A stretch of DNA of 64,000 nucleotides from Ralstonia sp. UBA689 (GCF_002298975.1 NZ_DBMV01000040.1:91960-155959), one strand, 5' to 3'. Counted from the first letter of the stretch, positions 26,081 through 35,130 are shown. A program made the numbers and translations. Notes: a model not told the origin generated them from the letters alone.

Positions 26081-27181
26081 CTACTGCGGAAGGCCCGCCC
26101 CCCCTTGCAGATCAGTCGGCACGCACACGCGGTTGCGTCCTTGCCGCTTGGCTTCCATCAGACCGATGTCGGCATCGGCCAGCAGCCTGGCCAGATCCTG
26201 CCCCGGGCGCAGCGGAGCCGCGCCCACGCTGATCGTCAGCGGGCCGACCGGCGTCTGCGCCGTTGCCACGCTGTGCTTGAGCCTGTCGACCACCGCCAGC
26301 GCATCGGTCAGGCCGCAGCCGGGCAGCAGCGCGGCAAATTCGTCACCGCCCAGACGACCGAACAGGTCGTTCGGGCGCAGCACGCGCGCCAGCGCGTCCG
26401 ACAGCGCGATGAGCGCTTCGTCGCCGGCGGCATGTCCCCAGGCATCGTTGATGGATTTGAAATGGTCGACGTCCAGATACAGTGCGCACAGCGGCTCGGC
26501 ATGATGCTGCGCGCGCTCCACGGCAAAGCTGCCGAGTTCAAAGAAGCGCTGCCGCGCCAGCATGCCCGTCAGGTGGTCGATATTGGCGCGTTCGGCCAGG
26601 CTGAGTTCGGCCGCAAAGTGCCGGGCCATTGCGCGTAGCAGGTAGCGATGGATGACCGTGGCGGCGGCAACACAGATCGGCAGATAAAGCGCCAGGCCCA
26701 GCCACGCCTGGCGTAGCGCCGCGGCCGGCGCATCGGCAACGAGCAGGGCAACGATCGGTGCGGCGGTGCACAGCGTCATGGCAATGCCGAAGTCGCGCCG
26801 CGTCAGCCACGCGGGGCTGGTGGCCAGCGGCATCAGGTAAAACGCCGGCAGCACCCATTCGAGACCGGCCTGCTGGCCGAAGGCGATCACGGCGATCTCC
26901 TCGGCCACCAGGTGGGCAAGCGCCAGCGGCCCCCACAGACCAGTATGGCGATGGCGCTGCGCGATCAGCACGACGGCGCACAGCACCCCAAGCAGCGCCA
27001 GGAGTGGTGCCAACTGATGGACCAGCCCGGCCGCCCAGCCAAGGGCGATGGCAAAGCCATAGGCCAGCACGCCGCATTTGGAGAGCGCGAGGATCATCGG
27101 CACGAAATGGCGTGCCTGATAGTCGCGTGAGGGCGTGCGAGCGTCGGACGAGGTGGAGGCGGTGGGCAGGTTCGCGCTCAA
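26081..27181 (-). CDS. Membrane diguanylate cyclase (GGDEF)
   Basis: This 366-residue protein makes c-di-GMP from two GTP. Five or six hydrophobic helices fill residues about 28-190 without a recognisable sensor domain. The GGDEF catalytic motif is intact at 278-282, preceded by DVDHFKSINDAWGHAAGDEAL. The RxxD inhibitory site is present as RPND at 269-272, so product feedback is expected. The C-terminal block TISVGAAPLRPGQDLARLLADAD is family-typical. It may share a transcript with the downstream MscS gene (53 bp gap). Confidence 0.9.
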   Translation of the reverse strand: MSANLPTASTSSDARTPSRDYQARHFVPMILALSKCGVLAYGFAIALGWAAGLVHQLAPLLALLGVLCAVVLIAQRHRHTGLWGPLALAHLVAEEIAVIAFGQQAGLEWVLPAFYLMPLATSPAWLTRRDFGIAMTLCTAAPIVALLVADAPAAALRQAWLGLALYLPICVAAATVIHRYLLRAMARHFAAELSLAERANIDHLTGMLARQRFFELGSFAVERAQHHAEPLCALYLDVDHFKSINDAWGHAAGDEALIALSDALARVLRPNDLFGRLGGDEFAALLPGCGLTDALAVVDRLKHSVATAQTPVGPLTISVGAAPLRPGQDLARLLADADIGLMEAKRQGRNRVCVPTDLQGGAGLPQ

Positions 27182-27753
27182 GGCAGGGCGGGCCGGAGGA
27201 TGCGGGCGCGGGCAGGCATGGGCCGGGTTGCGCTACAAAGCGCGCATTCTAATGTTGGCGTGCCCGGTCGTGCGCGGTTTTTTTGGGCAATCCCTCACCC
27301 GGCGACAACCTGCCACACCAGCCACAAGCTGGCGGAAGTTTTTGCCCTTCAAGCCCAAAACGATCAGCGTATCCAGCGCGGTGAGCGCCACGCCTGCCAG
27401 GATGGGCGCACCCAGCGGCAGGTGGCAGGCCAATTCGCAGCCCAGCCGGGATGACGAAGGTGCCGCGCGCCTTTTGACGTGCAGAGCGGTGCGGCGGGGG
27501 AGGGGGGCGCAGGTGGAATATGCGTGCCAGGTTGGCGGAAGAAGAACCAATCGAATTAGTTTATCGATAGTTTGGTTCTGGATTTGACGCCGGTGCCTAC
27601 CGCCAACAGGCGTTTCAAGCGGATTTTCTAGTCACGTTGTGCCACACATTTAAGGTAAGTCTCAGTCCGTTGCGGTAAATTTCGCCCTTTGCCGGCACCC
27701 GTGGCCCAGGTGCCGGCGGTCCGTTTACCGCCGATCTGCCGAGACTCCCGCGC
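27182..27753. other. 570-bp intergenic stretch with an mntH remnant
   Basis: Apart from the mntH-like fragment listed separately, no gene is evident. The right end holds the promoter of the two-component operon, which I cannot place exactly. It includes an AT-rich patch near 27550-27580 (AATTAGTTTATCGATAG). Confidence 0.5.
27311..27448 (-). pseudogene. mntH: Fragment of an NRAMP/MntH manganese transporter gene
   Basis: The minus strand encodes about 45 residues that align with the helix 4-5 region of NRAMP transporters: LGCELACHLPLGAPILAG, then VALTALDTLIVLGLKGK and NFRQL. In intact MntH the same place reads LG-ALxLHLLxGxP-x-L, followed by GVLLTxLDTxxVLxLQGxGFRxLE. Both flanks diverge at once: no DLAE motif before it and no continuing helix after it. 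It is therefore a relic of a deleted gene. The identification rests on pattern recall, not on an alignment. Confidence 0.6.
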
Positions 27754-28419
27754 ATGAACGCCATCCTCCTCATCGAAGACGACCTGCCGCTGGGCACCGC
27801 CCTTGCCCGTGCGCTGCGTCAGGCCGGCTACAACGCGACCTGGGTGCGCCGCCTGGTCGACGCGCAGAAATGGATGACCACCAACACCTTTGAGGCCATC
27901 GTGCTCGACCTCGGCCTGCCCGATGGCGAAGGCCACGTCTTCCTTGAAGAGTTGCGCGCCGCGCACAGCGACGTGCCCGTCATCATCGCCAGCGCGCGCG
28001 ATGCGCTGTCCGAGCGCCTCAAGGGCCTGGACGCCGGCGCCGACGACTTCCTCGTCAAGCCGTTCCCCGTCGATGAGCTGGTTGCGCGCCTGCGCGCCGT
28101 GCTGCGCCGCCATGCCGGACAGAGCACCAATCAGTGGAGCGTCGGCAACCTGGTCGTGGAGCCCTCGCAGAAGCGCGTGACCCAGGAAGGGCAGGTGATC
28201 GAACTCACGCCGCGCGAATACCAACTGCTGCTCGAACTCGTGCGCCGCGCCCACCGCTGGGTCCCGCGCGAGACGCTGATGGACGCGCTCTACCGCGAAG
28301 GCGACAGCGTCAGCGCCAACGCGCTCGAAGTCGTCATCCACCACCTGCGCCGCAAGCTTGGCAACGAGACCATCCAGACCATCCGTGGCGTCGGCTACAT
28401 GATCGGGGGCAACCGGTGA
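27754..28419 (+). CDS. OmpR-family response regulator (QseB/TctD-like)
   Basis: This 221-residue transcription factor has a receiver domain at 1-115 with acidic pair Glu8-Asp9, phospho-acceptor Asp52 (VLDLGLPDGEG) and Lys102 (FLVKPF). The winged-helix DNA-binding domain runs from about 125 to the end (LTPREYQLLLELVRRA, then SANALEVVIHHLRRKLG). Length and all key residues are normal. Its stop overlaps the start of the sensor kinase gene (GTGA), so the two are coupled. The signal is unknown; the best family match is the QseB/TctD/PmrA group. Confidence 0.9.
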   Translation: MNAILLIEDDLPLGTALARALRQAGYNATWVRRLVDAQKWMTTNTFEAIVLDLGLPDGEGHVFLEELRAAHSDVPVIIASARDALSERLKGLDAGADDFLVKPFPVDELVARLRAVLRRHAGQSTNQWSVGNLVVEPSQKRVTQEGQVIELTPREYQLLLELVRRAHRWVPRETLMDALYREGDSVSANALEVVIHHLRRKLGNETIQTIRGVGYMIGGNR

Positions 28420-29903
28420 AGTTGGCGGTCCCGGCGATCCTGCGGGTACGGTCGCTGTCGTTCCGCCTGTATGTGCTGATCCTGCTGGCACTGGTGCTGA
28501 TGCTGCTGGTGCAATTGGTGATCGCCTACCTGGAGATTTCCCGCACCAACAGCCGGCAGGTGGTGAGCGAGCTGCGCATGTCTGCGCAGGCCTACGCAGA
28601 CCTCACCACCTTCACCATGGATGATGTGCCGCGTAGGGAAGAATTCCTGCGCCGCCTCACCGACATCAAGCTGGGGCTGTCCCAGCCCAACATCCTCCCC
28701 GGCGAATTCCGCTACGTGCTGTGCGACCGTGCTGGACAGGTCATCACCACCTTTCCCGGCGCGCCCACCATGCCTTGCGGCAAGGCGCATGATTCGGTGG
28801 TCGAGATCATGCTGGAAGGCAAGCCGTGGCGCAGTTATACGGTCGACAGTGCCGACGGCAAGCTGTCGGCCACCGTGGCGCAACCGCTCTCCGCATACGA
28901 ACGCGCGATTCGCGATCTCTTTCAGGAGGTGGCGGTTGCCTTGGCCATCCTGGCCACCGCGCTGATGGTGATGGTGGGCTGGGCCGCGCACCAGGGGCTC
29001 AAGCCGCTGCGCACGCTCACGCGCCAGGTCGAGTCACGCGACTCGGCCGATCTGGACCCCGTGCAGAGCGTCGAGCATGCCGAGCTGAAACCGCTGGTCG
29101 ATGCGTTGAACGGCCTGTTCGCGCGCGTGCGCCGAAGCATCGATGCCGATCGTCGCTTCTTTGCCGATGCCGCGCACGAGCTGCGCACACCGTTGGCGGC
29201 CATTCAGGCGCAGGCGTACGTCGTGTCGCATTCGGACAGCGAGGACGACCGCTCTACCGCGCTGCGCGAGTTTGATCGCGGCATCTCGCGGGCAACGCAA
29301 TCGCTTGCCAAGCTGTTGGCCATCGCGCGGCTCGACGCACGCCGCGTGGAGGCGCAGCTCGCACAGGGCGCGCTGTCCGATCTGGCCGGCTGCGCCCGCA
29401 GCGGCGTGATCCAGCAGGCCTCGCGCGCCGAGCGCCGCAACATCACGCTGTCGTACGAAGGGGCCAATCAGGCGTGGGTGTCGGTGTCGCACGAAGACGC
29501 CGCCACGCTGGTGGAGAACGTGCTGGACAATGCTGTGCGCGAGACGCCCAAGGGCGGTGAGGTGCGTGTGGTGGTCAAGCGTGTCGAATCGGGCGCTACA
29601 CCCATGGTCGAGCTGCGCATTGAAGACAGCGGCACGGGTATCCCGCCCGAAGAACGTGAGCGCGTGTTCGAGCGTTTCTATCGACCGCGCGGCAGCCAGT
29701 CGCAGGGCAGCGGTCTGGGCTTGGCGATCGTGCGCCGGATCGTCGAGTTGGGGAACGGCACGGTTGCCATTGAAGATGGCCTAAGCCATGCGGACGGCAA
29801 GGGCTGTGCGGTGGTGATCCGCCTGCTCGCACTGGATGCCGCACCCGAGCCGATCGAGCCCGATGATGTGCCTCCCGGCATGGCTGATACGCCCCGCCAT
29901 TGA
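28416..29903 (+). CDS. Sensor histidine kinase (QseC/TctE-like)
   Basis: This 495-residue inner-membrane kinase starts at GTG 28416, overlapping the regulator stop by 4 bp. Transmembrane helix 1 spans about residues 15-38, a periplasmic domain follows to 165, and helix 2 spans 170-190. After a short HAMP-like linker comes the phospho-acceptor block FFADAAHELRTPLAA with His254. The ATP-binding N box (LVENVLDNAVRETPKGGE), G1 (EDSGTGIPPEERERVFERFYR in part) and G2 (GSGLGLAIVRRIVELG) are intact. The periplasmic part is of the 2CSK_N kind seen in TctE and QseC. A frame-disrupted small gene overlaps its 3' end. Confidence 0.9.
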   Translation: MKLAVPAILRVRSLSFRLYVLILLALVLMLLVQLVIAYLEISRTNSRQVVSELRMSAQAYADLTTFTMDDVPRREEFLRRLTDIKLGLSQPNILPGEFRYVLCDRAGQVITTFPGAPTMPCGKAHDSVVEIMLEGKPWRSYTVDSADGKLSATVAQPLSAYERAIRDLFQEVAVALAILATALMVMVGWAAHQGLKPLRTLTRQVESRDSADLDPVQSVEHAELKPLVDALNGLFARVRRSIDADRRFFADAAHELRTPLAAIQAQAYVVSHSDSEDDRSTALREFDRGISRATQSLAKLLAIARLDARRVEAQLAQGALSDLAGCARSGVIQQASRAERRNITLSYEGANQAWVSVSHEDAATLVENVLDNAVRETPKGGEVRVVVKRVESGATPMVELRIEDSGTGIPPEERERVFERFYRPRGSQSQGSGLGLAIVRRIVELGNGTVAIEDGLSHADGKGCAVVIRLLALDAAPEPIEPDDVPPGMADTPRH

Positions 29904-30494
29904 TTGGCGCGGCTCACGGTTGGCCATCCTGGCGCTGGTGGTGCTGGGGCATCTGGCGTTGCTGGCGTGGTGGCGGGAGCGTCCAGCACCGGCCGCGCGT
30001 GGCGATTCCCCTCTGCTGCAAGGGCGGCTGCTCAGCATCGACATCCAGCCGACGCCTGCCTTGGCACCGTCATCCGAGACAGCGCCGCGCCGTTCGCGAG
30101 CCGGATCGTCAATATCGTCGGCTTCGACTCAACGTCCCATCCCCAGCCCGGCCGAGAGAGCCGAGCCCATGCCGGCAAAGCCGGCCGTCGCCGACGCAGT
30201 TGAAGCGCGCGCCCTCGATCTTGGCGCTCCGGCGGCGGCACCGTCGCGTGCGCGGTCCCGGGCGGAAAGCAATACGCCGACAGTGCAGCGCGGGGTGCCG
30301 GACACGCATTTGGGCCGGATGCCGCGTCGGCGCCGCGTGTCGCTGGTCCGATCCAGGAATCACGCAGCGGCGCCGGCCGCTGGCAGGCGCGCGTGGAGGT
30401 GGGCGGCAATGCCTACTGCCTGAACGCGCAAGACCCAAGCCTGCGCCGCGCCCCCTTCGAGAAGGCGTTGGCCGTGCCGTCCACCTGCCGCTGA
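29863..30494 (+). pseudogene. Single-pass membrane protein gene with a frameshift
   Basis: Reading from the ATG at 29863 (MMCLPAWLIRP) gives one membrane helix (RLAILALVVLGHLALLAWW) and a Pro/Ala/Ser-rich linker to about 30310. The frame then becomes unprotein-like, while the frame one base back reads well to TGA at 30494: GRWQARVEVGGNAYCLNAQD, then PSLRRAPFEKALAVPSTCR. One base is missing near 30310-30320 (in TTTGGGCC). Family unknown. It overlaps the kinase gene by 41 bp and would be its third operon partner. The product, if intact, is an inner-membrane-anchored periplasmic protein with two Cys near its end. Confidence 0.6.
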
Positions 30495-31106
30495 TCAATA
30501 GCCGACCGTGAAGCGCTGGTGCGGGTGCGCCGGGTGCTCGGTCTCGTCAAGGAAGGCGATGGCGAAGTCTTCCATCGACACCCAGGGCTTGCCGTTGGCG
30601 TCGACCAGCAGCGTGTCTTTGCCCAGACGGAAGGTGCCCGTGCGCTCGCCCGGCTCGAAGATGGCCGATGGCGACACGAAGGTCCAGTTCAGCTCCGTCT
30701 CCTTGCGCAGCGCATTGAGGAAGTCGCGCCCGGCCGAGGCTTCGGCAAAGTATTCCTTGGGGAACTGCGGCGTGTCGATCAATGCCACGCCCGGCGCCAC
30801 CTCCAGGCTGCCTGCACCGCCCACCACCAGCAGACGCGGCACGCCCGCCTTCTTTACTGCGCCAACGATCTGGTCAGCACTGGCTTGCAGGAAGCGCACC
30901 GTGCTGTAGACCACGTCGTTGCCCGCCAGCGCGGCCGTCAGGGCAGCCTGATCGGCCACGTCGACGTCTTTGGTGCTCAGGCCCGCGCGGGCCGGCAGCT
31001 TGGATGCGGTGCGCGCGATGGCGGCCACCTGATGGCCGCGGCGCAGCGCCTCGTCGATCAGGCGGGTGCCCACGCGCCCCGTGGCGCCGATGATTGCGAT
31101 CTTCAT
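30495..31106 (-). CDS. NAD(P)-binding oxidoreductase (NmrA-like atypical SDR)
   Basis: This 203-residue cytoplasmic protein has an N-terminal Rossmann loop IGATGRVGTRL and the NmrA-like layout (VVYSTVRFLQASADQIVGAVKKAG, then RLLVVGGAGSL). No SDR Tyr-x-x-x-Lys is in the usual place, as in atypical SDRs that act as redox sensors or quinone/flavin reductases. The start at 31106 has AAGGAG seven bases upstream; a TTG six bases earlier is less likely. An Rrf2-type gene lies upstream in the same direction, and a palindromic operator lies in the 93-bp gap between them. It resembles genes induced by electrophiles under Rrf2/YwnA-like control. Confidence 0.82.
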   Translation of the reverse strand: MKIAIIGATGRVGTRLIDEALRRGHQVAAIARTASKLPARAGLSTKDVDVADQAALTAALAGNDVVYSTVRFLQASADQIVGAVKKAGVPRLLVVGGAGSLEVAPGVALIDTPQFPKEYFAEASAGRDFLNALRKETELNWTFVSPSAIFEPGERTGTFRLGKDTLLVDANGKPWVSMEDFAIAFLDETEHPAHPHQRFTVGY

Positions 31107-31137
31107 AGTCAACTCCTTGTTGAGCGGTTGGTCGGTG

Positions 31138-31162
31138 ATATGTAATTAATTTAGTTACATAT
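31138..31162. promoter_or_regulatory. Operator-like palindrome for the Rrf2 regulator
   Basis: ATATGTAA at 31138-31145 and TTACATAT at 31155-31162 form an exact 8-bp inverted repeat around TTAATTTAG. It sits just upstream of the oxidoreductase. A related copy lies before the regulator gene. Confidence 0.7.
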
Positions 31163-31199
31163 GCGGTTAAAAAAACACGCCGATGCCAGGCCTCAAACT

Positions 31200-31637
31200 T
31201 CAAGTCCGGCGACGACGACGTTGTGCATGTTCCACCTCGTCGAGCATGCCGGCGATGGTCTGCGTGGCCAGCTCGGCCTCCATGGCGGCCTGCGCACGTT
31301 GCGTTGCGCGTTCCAGCACGCCGGTGATCTCGCTGCCGACTTCGCACGCGGGGTTGGGCGCATTGGGCGGCAGCGCGATCAGCACGGAAGACTCCACCAC
31401 CCGAAACACATCGAGCAACGTGATGCGATCAGCCGGCCGTGCCAGCGTTGCGCCGCCGGTCGCGCCCATCTGCGAGGTGACGAAACCGGCCTCGGCCAGT
31501 TGTGCCACCAGACGCCGGATCAGCGCCGGATTCGTGCCCACGCTGCCTGCAATGAGCGACGACGGTACCGGCCCCTCCGCACTGGCGAGCAGAGTAAGGG
31601 TATGCACGGCGACGGCGAAGCGGCTGCTGGTAGACAT
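31200..31637 (-). CDS. Rrf2 family transcriptional regulator
   Basis: This 145-residue winged-helix repressor has the Rrf2 pattern: RFAVAVHTLTLLASAEGPVPSS, then NPALIRRLVAQLAEAGFVTS and GGATLARPADRITLLDVFRVVE. Only one Cys occurs in the region where IscR and NsrR bind an iron-sulfur cluster, so it probably lacks one and belongs to the YwnA/CymR-like branch. I start at the ATG at 31637; an upstream ATG at 31658 lies inside the putative operator. Two matching operator sequences lie in front of this gene and of the downstream oxidoreductase, suggesting autorepression and control of that enzyme. Confidence 0.85.
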   Translation of the reverse strand: MSTSSRFAVAVHTLTLLASAEGPVPSSLIAGSVGTNPALIRRLVAQLAEAGFVTSQMGATGGATLARPADRITLLDVFRVVESSVLIALPPNAPNPACEVGSEITGVLERATQRAQAAMEAELATQTIAGMLDEVEHAQRRRRRT

Positions 31638-31653
31638 GGTGCTCGGTCTGAAA

Positions 31654-31674
31654 TGCAACCAATTTAGATACAGA
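31654..31674. promoter_or_regulatory. Second Rrf2-type operator, before the regulator gene
   Basis: TGCAACCAATTTAGATACAGA matches the other site (TGTAATTAATTTAGTTACATA) at 15 of 21 positions, including the central AATTTAG. Its arms are less symmetric. It lies just before the regulator's start. Confidence 0.6.
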
Positions 31675-31929
31675 TTGAGGGAATCGTCAAGCGCCTCTCC
31701 GGCGTGAGCCGTGCGTGCACGGCATTAAAGACATTGAGGCCGACGGTGTTGCCGCATGTGGATATCGCCTGAGCCCGCTGGGCGAATCGCTCAATCGCGC
31801 ACGGATCGGCGCCGGATACGCGGCTCGGGGAACGCTGGCCGGAAGTGGAACGGATGCGCGCGATGCCTGTCGATTCCGACTGAGAGTTGTGTGCAGATGC
31901 AGCAATCTTCCTGCTAATATTCGGGGCCC

Positions 31930-32457
31930 ATGTTTGTGATCAATCGTGTCTTCGTCTTGCCGATGCAACCTCGCGCCAACGCGCGCGGCGTGTTGTCGCG
32001 CACGCGCGGCATACGGTGGATCGTCACGATCTGGTGTCTGTTGTTCACCGTCTCGGTGTTCTCGGCTACGCATTTTCCGGATGGCCAGGCCGCTGACGAT
32101 GCGCTCGAAGCCATTGAAGCCGTGGTCGACGATGTGTTGGCTGATGTGGAACCGGTGGCCCAACCCAGTGCGGGTTTCGAGCGCGCCTTGAACACGGCGC
32201 TCGGCAAGCGGGTCAAGCAGCCCGGCCAGTGCTTCAACGTTGAGCACTGGATTGCCCAGGCGCAAGACGCGCCCGATGCGCCGGTCAGCAATGCCGCTGC
32301 CCCCGATCACTCCAGCGACGCTCCGGAACTCTGGATGCCGCCGTCTCCCATGACGCTGACGCCCGGCCTGCGTGTCGCGCGCGTCCGTATCGCCCTCCCG
32401 CCTTTCCTGGCCGGCCCCGCGCCGGCGCGCATGCTGCGCCCGCCTGCGTACGTCTGA
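31930..32457 (+). CDS. Hypothetical membrane-anchored or exported protein before czcCBA
   Basis: This 175-residue protein has one hydrophobic segment (RWIVTIWCLLFTVSVF, about residues 29-44) that could be an anchor or uncleaved signal. The remainder is acidic then Pro/Ala-rich, without a known domain. It stands 94 bp before the second czcC. The position is like that of the small czcI gene that precedes czcC in Cupriavidus, but length and sequence do not let me claim homology. A role in metal response is context only. Confidence 0.6.
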   Translation: MFVINRVFVLPMQPRANARGVLSRTRGIRWIVTIWCLLFTVSVFSATHFPDGQAADDALEAIEAVVDDVLADVEPVAQPSAGFERALNTALGKRVKQPGQCFNVEHWIAQAQDAPDAPVSNAAAPDHSSDAPELWMPPSPMTLTPGLRVARVRIALPPFLAGPAPARMLRPPAYV

Positions 32458-32551
32458 TTTCCGGCGCTCGCCGGAAGCCTTCCCTTTGAATTCGTAGTGC
32501 GGCACCGGTCCCGACACCGGGGCTAGCACTTGCCCGTTCTTCTCTTTCAGG

Positions 32552-33922
32552 ATGGATCAGATGTCGTCCAATCAGGACGCGGCCCGACCGTGCCCCGCTG
32601 CGGGTGCGCGCGCGTCGCAACGCCTTCTTCTTGTCGCCGTGCTGTCGTTGTTGTCCGCCCCGGCGGTCTGCGCTGACGCGGTGCCACCTGCGCTCTCGCA
32701 GGCCAGCGCTCGCGCGGCCGCCCCCAATGTCCCGCGCGACGAAGCGCTTCCGCAGCCGCGTTACACCCTGCCGCAACTGCTGGAACTGGCGCGCGCCAAT
32801 CATCCGGCGCTCGCCGCCGCGCAAGCGCAGGTGCAGGCCGCCCAGGCGGGTATCGCCACCGCGCGCGCCTGGCCCAACCCCGAGGTGGAAGCCATGACCG
32901 GACGCCAGCGCGCCCGCATGCCGGGTGCGGCGGAAGGCCGCACCAACAGCGTGTCGATTACGCAGAAGCTCGATCTGCCGTGGCAGCGCGCCTCCCGTAC
33001 GCAGGCCGCCGATGCCGCCTTCCAAGGCTCTCAGGCCGGCGCACGATCGCGCTCTCGCGGTGTGGAGGCCGATCTCAAGCTGCGCTTCTACGACGTGGTG
33101 CGCCGCGAGGCCGAGCAACGCAACGCGCGCGAAGACGTGACGCTGGTCGAGCAGATCCGCCGCCGCGTGGCGGTGCGTGTCGAGACCGGCGAGGCCCCGC
33201 GCTACGAACTCATTCGTGGCGATGCCGAACTGCTCAACGCGCAGCGTACCGAGCAGGCTGCCGCGCTGCGCGTGCAGCAGGCGCTCGCGGAGTTGCGTCG
33301 TGCGGTCGGTGCTGAACTGCCGCAGACGTTCGACGTGGATGCCGGTGCCGATACACCATCGGTGGCGCACCTGCCGCCGCTGGCCGACTTGGTCAGCATG
33401 GTGGCGGCCACGCACCCCGATCTCGAAGCCGACCGTGCCGCCGTGCGTGAAGCCGAGGCGCGCCTGGCCCATGAACGCAGCCAGCGTTGGCCGTCGCTTG
33501 CGCTACGCGGTTCCGTTGACCGCGCGCCCGATCTGCAGGACAACCGCGTCGGTCTGGTGATGTCGATCCCGCTGTTTGACCGGCGCGAAGGTCCGGTGGG
33601 TGAGGCACTCGCTGCGCTCGAACGCGCCCGCGCCATGCTGCGCGACCGTGAGTTGCAGACGCGGCAGGCGGTGGAATCCGCCTATCGCCAATACGAGATT
33701 GCCGAGTCGCAAGTGAGCGCGCTCGAATCGGGCGTGCTCAAGCAAGCCGAATCCGCGCTGCGTGTGGCCGAGGCGGCTTACCGCCATGGCGAGCGCGGCA
33801 TTCTCGACGTGCTCGATGCCCAGCGTGTCTTCCGTCAGGCACGCAATGACCTGATTGCCGCACGCGCAGACCTGCGCGCCGCCGCCGTCGAACTCGACCG
33901 CCTGCGTCCGGAGGCCCCATGA
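32552..33922 (+). CDS. czcC: CzcC-type outer membrane efflux protein
   Basis: This 456-residue outer-membrane factor of an RND efflux system has a signal peptide ending near APAVCA. Two outer-membrane-efflux repeats follow; the first contains LPQLLELARANHPALAAAQA and the second LADLVSMVAATHPDLEADRA. The end RGILDVLDAQRVFRQARNDL is the family's usual closing block. A second ATG at 32561 is an equally possible start. Its stop overlaps the next start (ATGA). This is a full copy, unlike the truncated homologue at the left edge. Confidence 0.9.
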   Translation: MDQMSSNQDAARPCPAAGARASQRLLLVAVLSLLSAPAVCADAVPPALSQASARAAAPNVPRDEALPQPRYTLPQLLELARANHPALAAAQAQVQAAQAGIATARAWPNPEVEAMTGRQRARMPGAAEGRTNSVSITQKLDLPWQRASRTQAADAAFQGSQAGARSRSRGVEADLKLRFYDVVRREAEQRNAREDVTLVEQIRRRVAVRVETGEAPRYELIRGDAELLNAQRTEQAAALRVQQALAELRRAVGAELPQTFDVDAGADTPSVAHLPPLADLVSMVAATHPDLEADRAAVREAEARLAHERSQRWPSLALRGSVDRAPDLQDNRVGLVMSIPLFDRREGPVGEALAALERARAMLRDRELQTRQAVESAYRQYEIAESQVSALESGVLKQAESALRVAEAAYRHGERGILDVLDAQRVFRQARNDLIAARADLRAAAVELDRLRPEAP

Positions 33923-35130
33923 GCCGCCGCGCGTCTTTCCCTATTCCTGAATCCGGTCTGACCATGAATCCACGCTCTTCCTTTTCTTCTTCGATCCGGC
34001 TGGCCAGCGCGGCGATGGCGGCGATGCTGCTGCTGAGCGCCTGCGGCAAGGATGCCGCTGAGGACGCCAAGACTGCCCAGCAGGCCGCCGATCCGAACCT
34101 GGTCGTCGCGCAACCTGCGCTGGTGCATCGCCTGAAGGTGGCGCAGGTAGGTCAGCAACCGGTTTCCGAGCGACTGCGTGTGCCGGGGCAGATTGCGTTT
34201 GATGAGCAACGCGTTGCGCGCATCGGCGCCACCGTCACGGGCCGTGTGACAGAGCTGGTTGCCACGCCGGGGCAGAGCGTCAAGGCGGGCGACGTCCTCG
34301 CGCAACTGCACAGCACGGAACTGGGCGCCGCGCAGCTCGCCTATCAGAAGGCCGCTGCGCAGCGCGATTTGCAGGCGCGTGCGCTGGAACGCGCCAAGCT
34401 CCTTTTGGCTGCCGACGTGATCGGCTCGGCCGAGCTGCAGAAGCGCCAGAGCGAACTGACGATGGCCGATGCCGAAGTGCGCGCGGCAGTCGACCAACTG
34501 CGCGTGATGGGCGTGTCGCCTGGCACGCTGGCGAAAATGCGCACGGGCGGCATGTCGTCGATCTCGCCCGTAGTGGCGAGCATCAGCGGCACGGTGGTGG
34601 AGCGCAAGGTGACGCGGGGCCAGGTGGTACAGCCGGCCGACGAGCTATTTACCGTGGCCGATCTGTCGCGCGTGTGGGTGGTGGGCGAAGTGCCCGAGAA
34701 CGCCGCTGCCGGCGTGCGCGCGGGCCAAGCCGTGGAGATCGATACCGGCGCGGGCGACCGCATTGTCGGCAAGCTGATCTGGGTGTCGGACATTGTCGAC
34801 CCGCAAACGCGTACGGTCACGGTGCGCACCGAGGTGGACAACGCAGAGCGCACGCTCAAGCCGTCGATGCTCGCCACGCTGCTCATCCAGTCGCGGCCGG
34901 AAGAACGTGTGGTGGTGCCAACTTCCGCCGTGGTGCGTGAGGACAACCGCGACTACGTGTTCGTGCGCGCCAGCGAAACGAACTACCAGCTCACGCCGGT
35001 CAAGCTGGGCGATGAATCGAACGATGTGCGCCCGGTCATCTCCGGCGTGCAGGCCGGGCAGCCGATCGTCGTTGAAGGCGGCTTCCATCTGAACAATGAG
35101 CGCAAGCGCGCCGAGATGGAGGGCGCATGA
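33919..35130 (+). CDS. czcB: CzcB-type periplasmic adaptor lipoprotein
   Basis: This 403-residue adaptor starts at the ATG overlapping the czcC stop, with GGAGG four bases upstream; an ATG at 33964 is an alternative that shortens the N-terminus. The lipobox LLSAC gives a lipid-anchored protein, unlike the first CzcB-like protein, which has an uncleaved anchor. Barrel-sandwich half-motif VTGRVTELVATPGQSVKAGD, the alpha hairpin, and later ISPVVASISGTVVERKVTRG are all present. It overlaps the pump gene by 4 bp. The usual linkage role between pump and duct is assigned by family. Confidence 0.9.
   Translation: MSRRASFPIPESGLTMNPRSSFSSSIRLASAAMAAMLLLSACGKDAAEDAKTAQQAADPNLVVAQPALVHRLKVAQVGQQPVSERLRVPGQIAFDEQRVARIGATVTGRVTELVATPGQSVKAGDVLAQLHSTELGAAQLAYQKAAAQRDLQARALERAKLLLAADVIGSAELQKRQSELTMADAEVRAAVDQLRVMGVSPGTLAKMRTGGMSSISPVVASISGTVVERKVTRGQVVQPADELFTVADLSRVWVVGEVPENAAAGVRAGQAVEIDTGAGDRIVGKLIWVSDIVDPQTRTVTVRTEVDNAERTLKPSMLATLLIQSRPEERVVVPTSAVVREDNRDYVFVRASETNYQLTPVKLGDESNDVRPVISGVQAGQPIVVEGGFHLNNERKRAEMEGA

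Noticed and set aside
31930..32457. Calling the gene before the second czc operon czcI
   Set aside because: Only the position fits. Length and sequence are unlike the small CzcI proteins, so the symbol is withheld.
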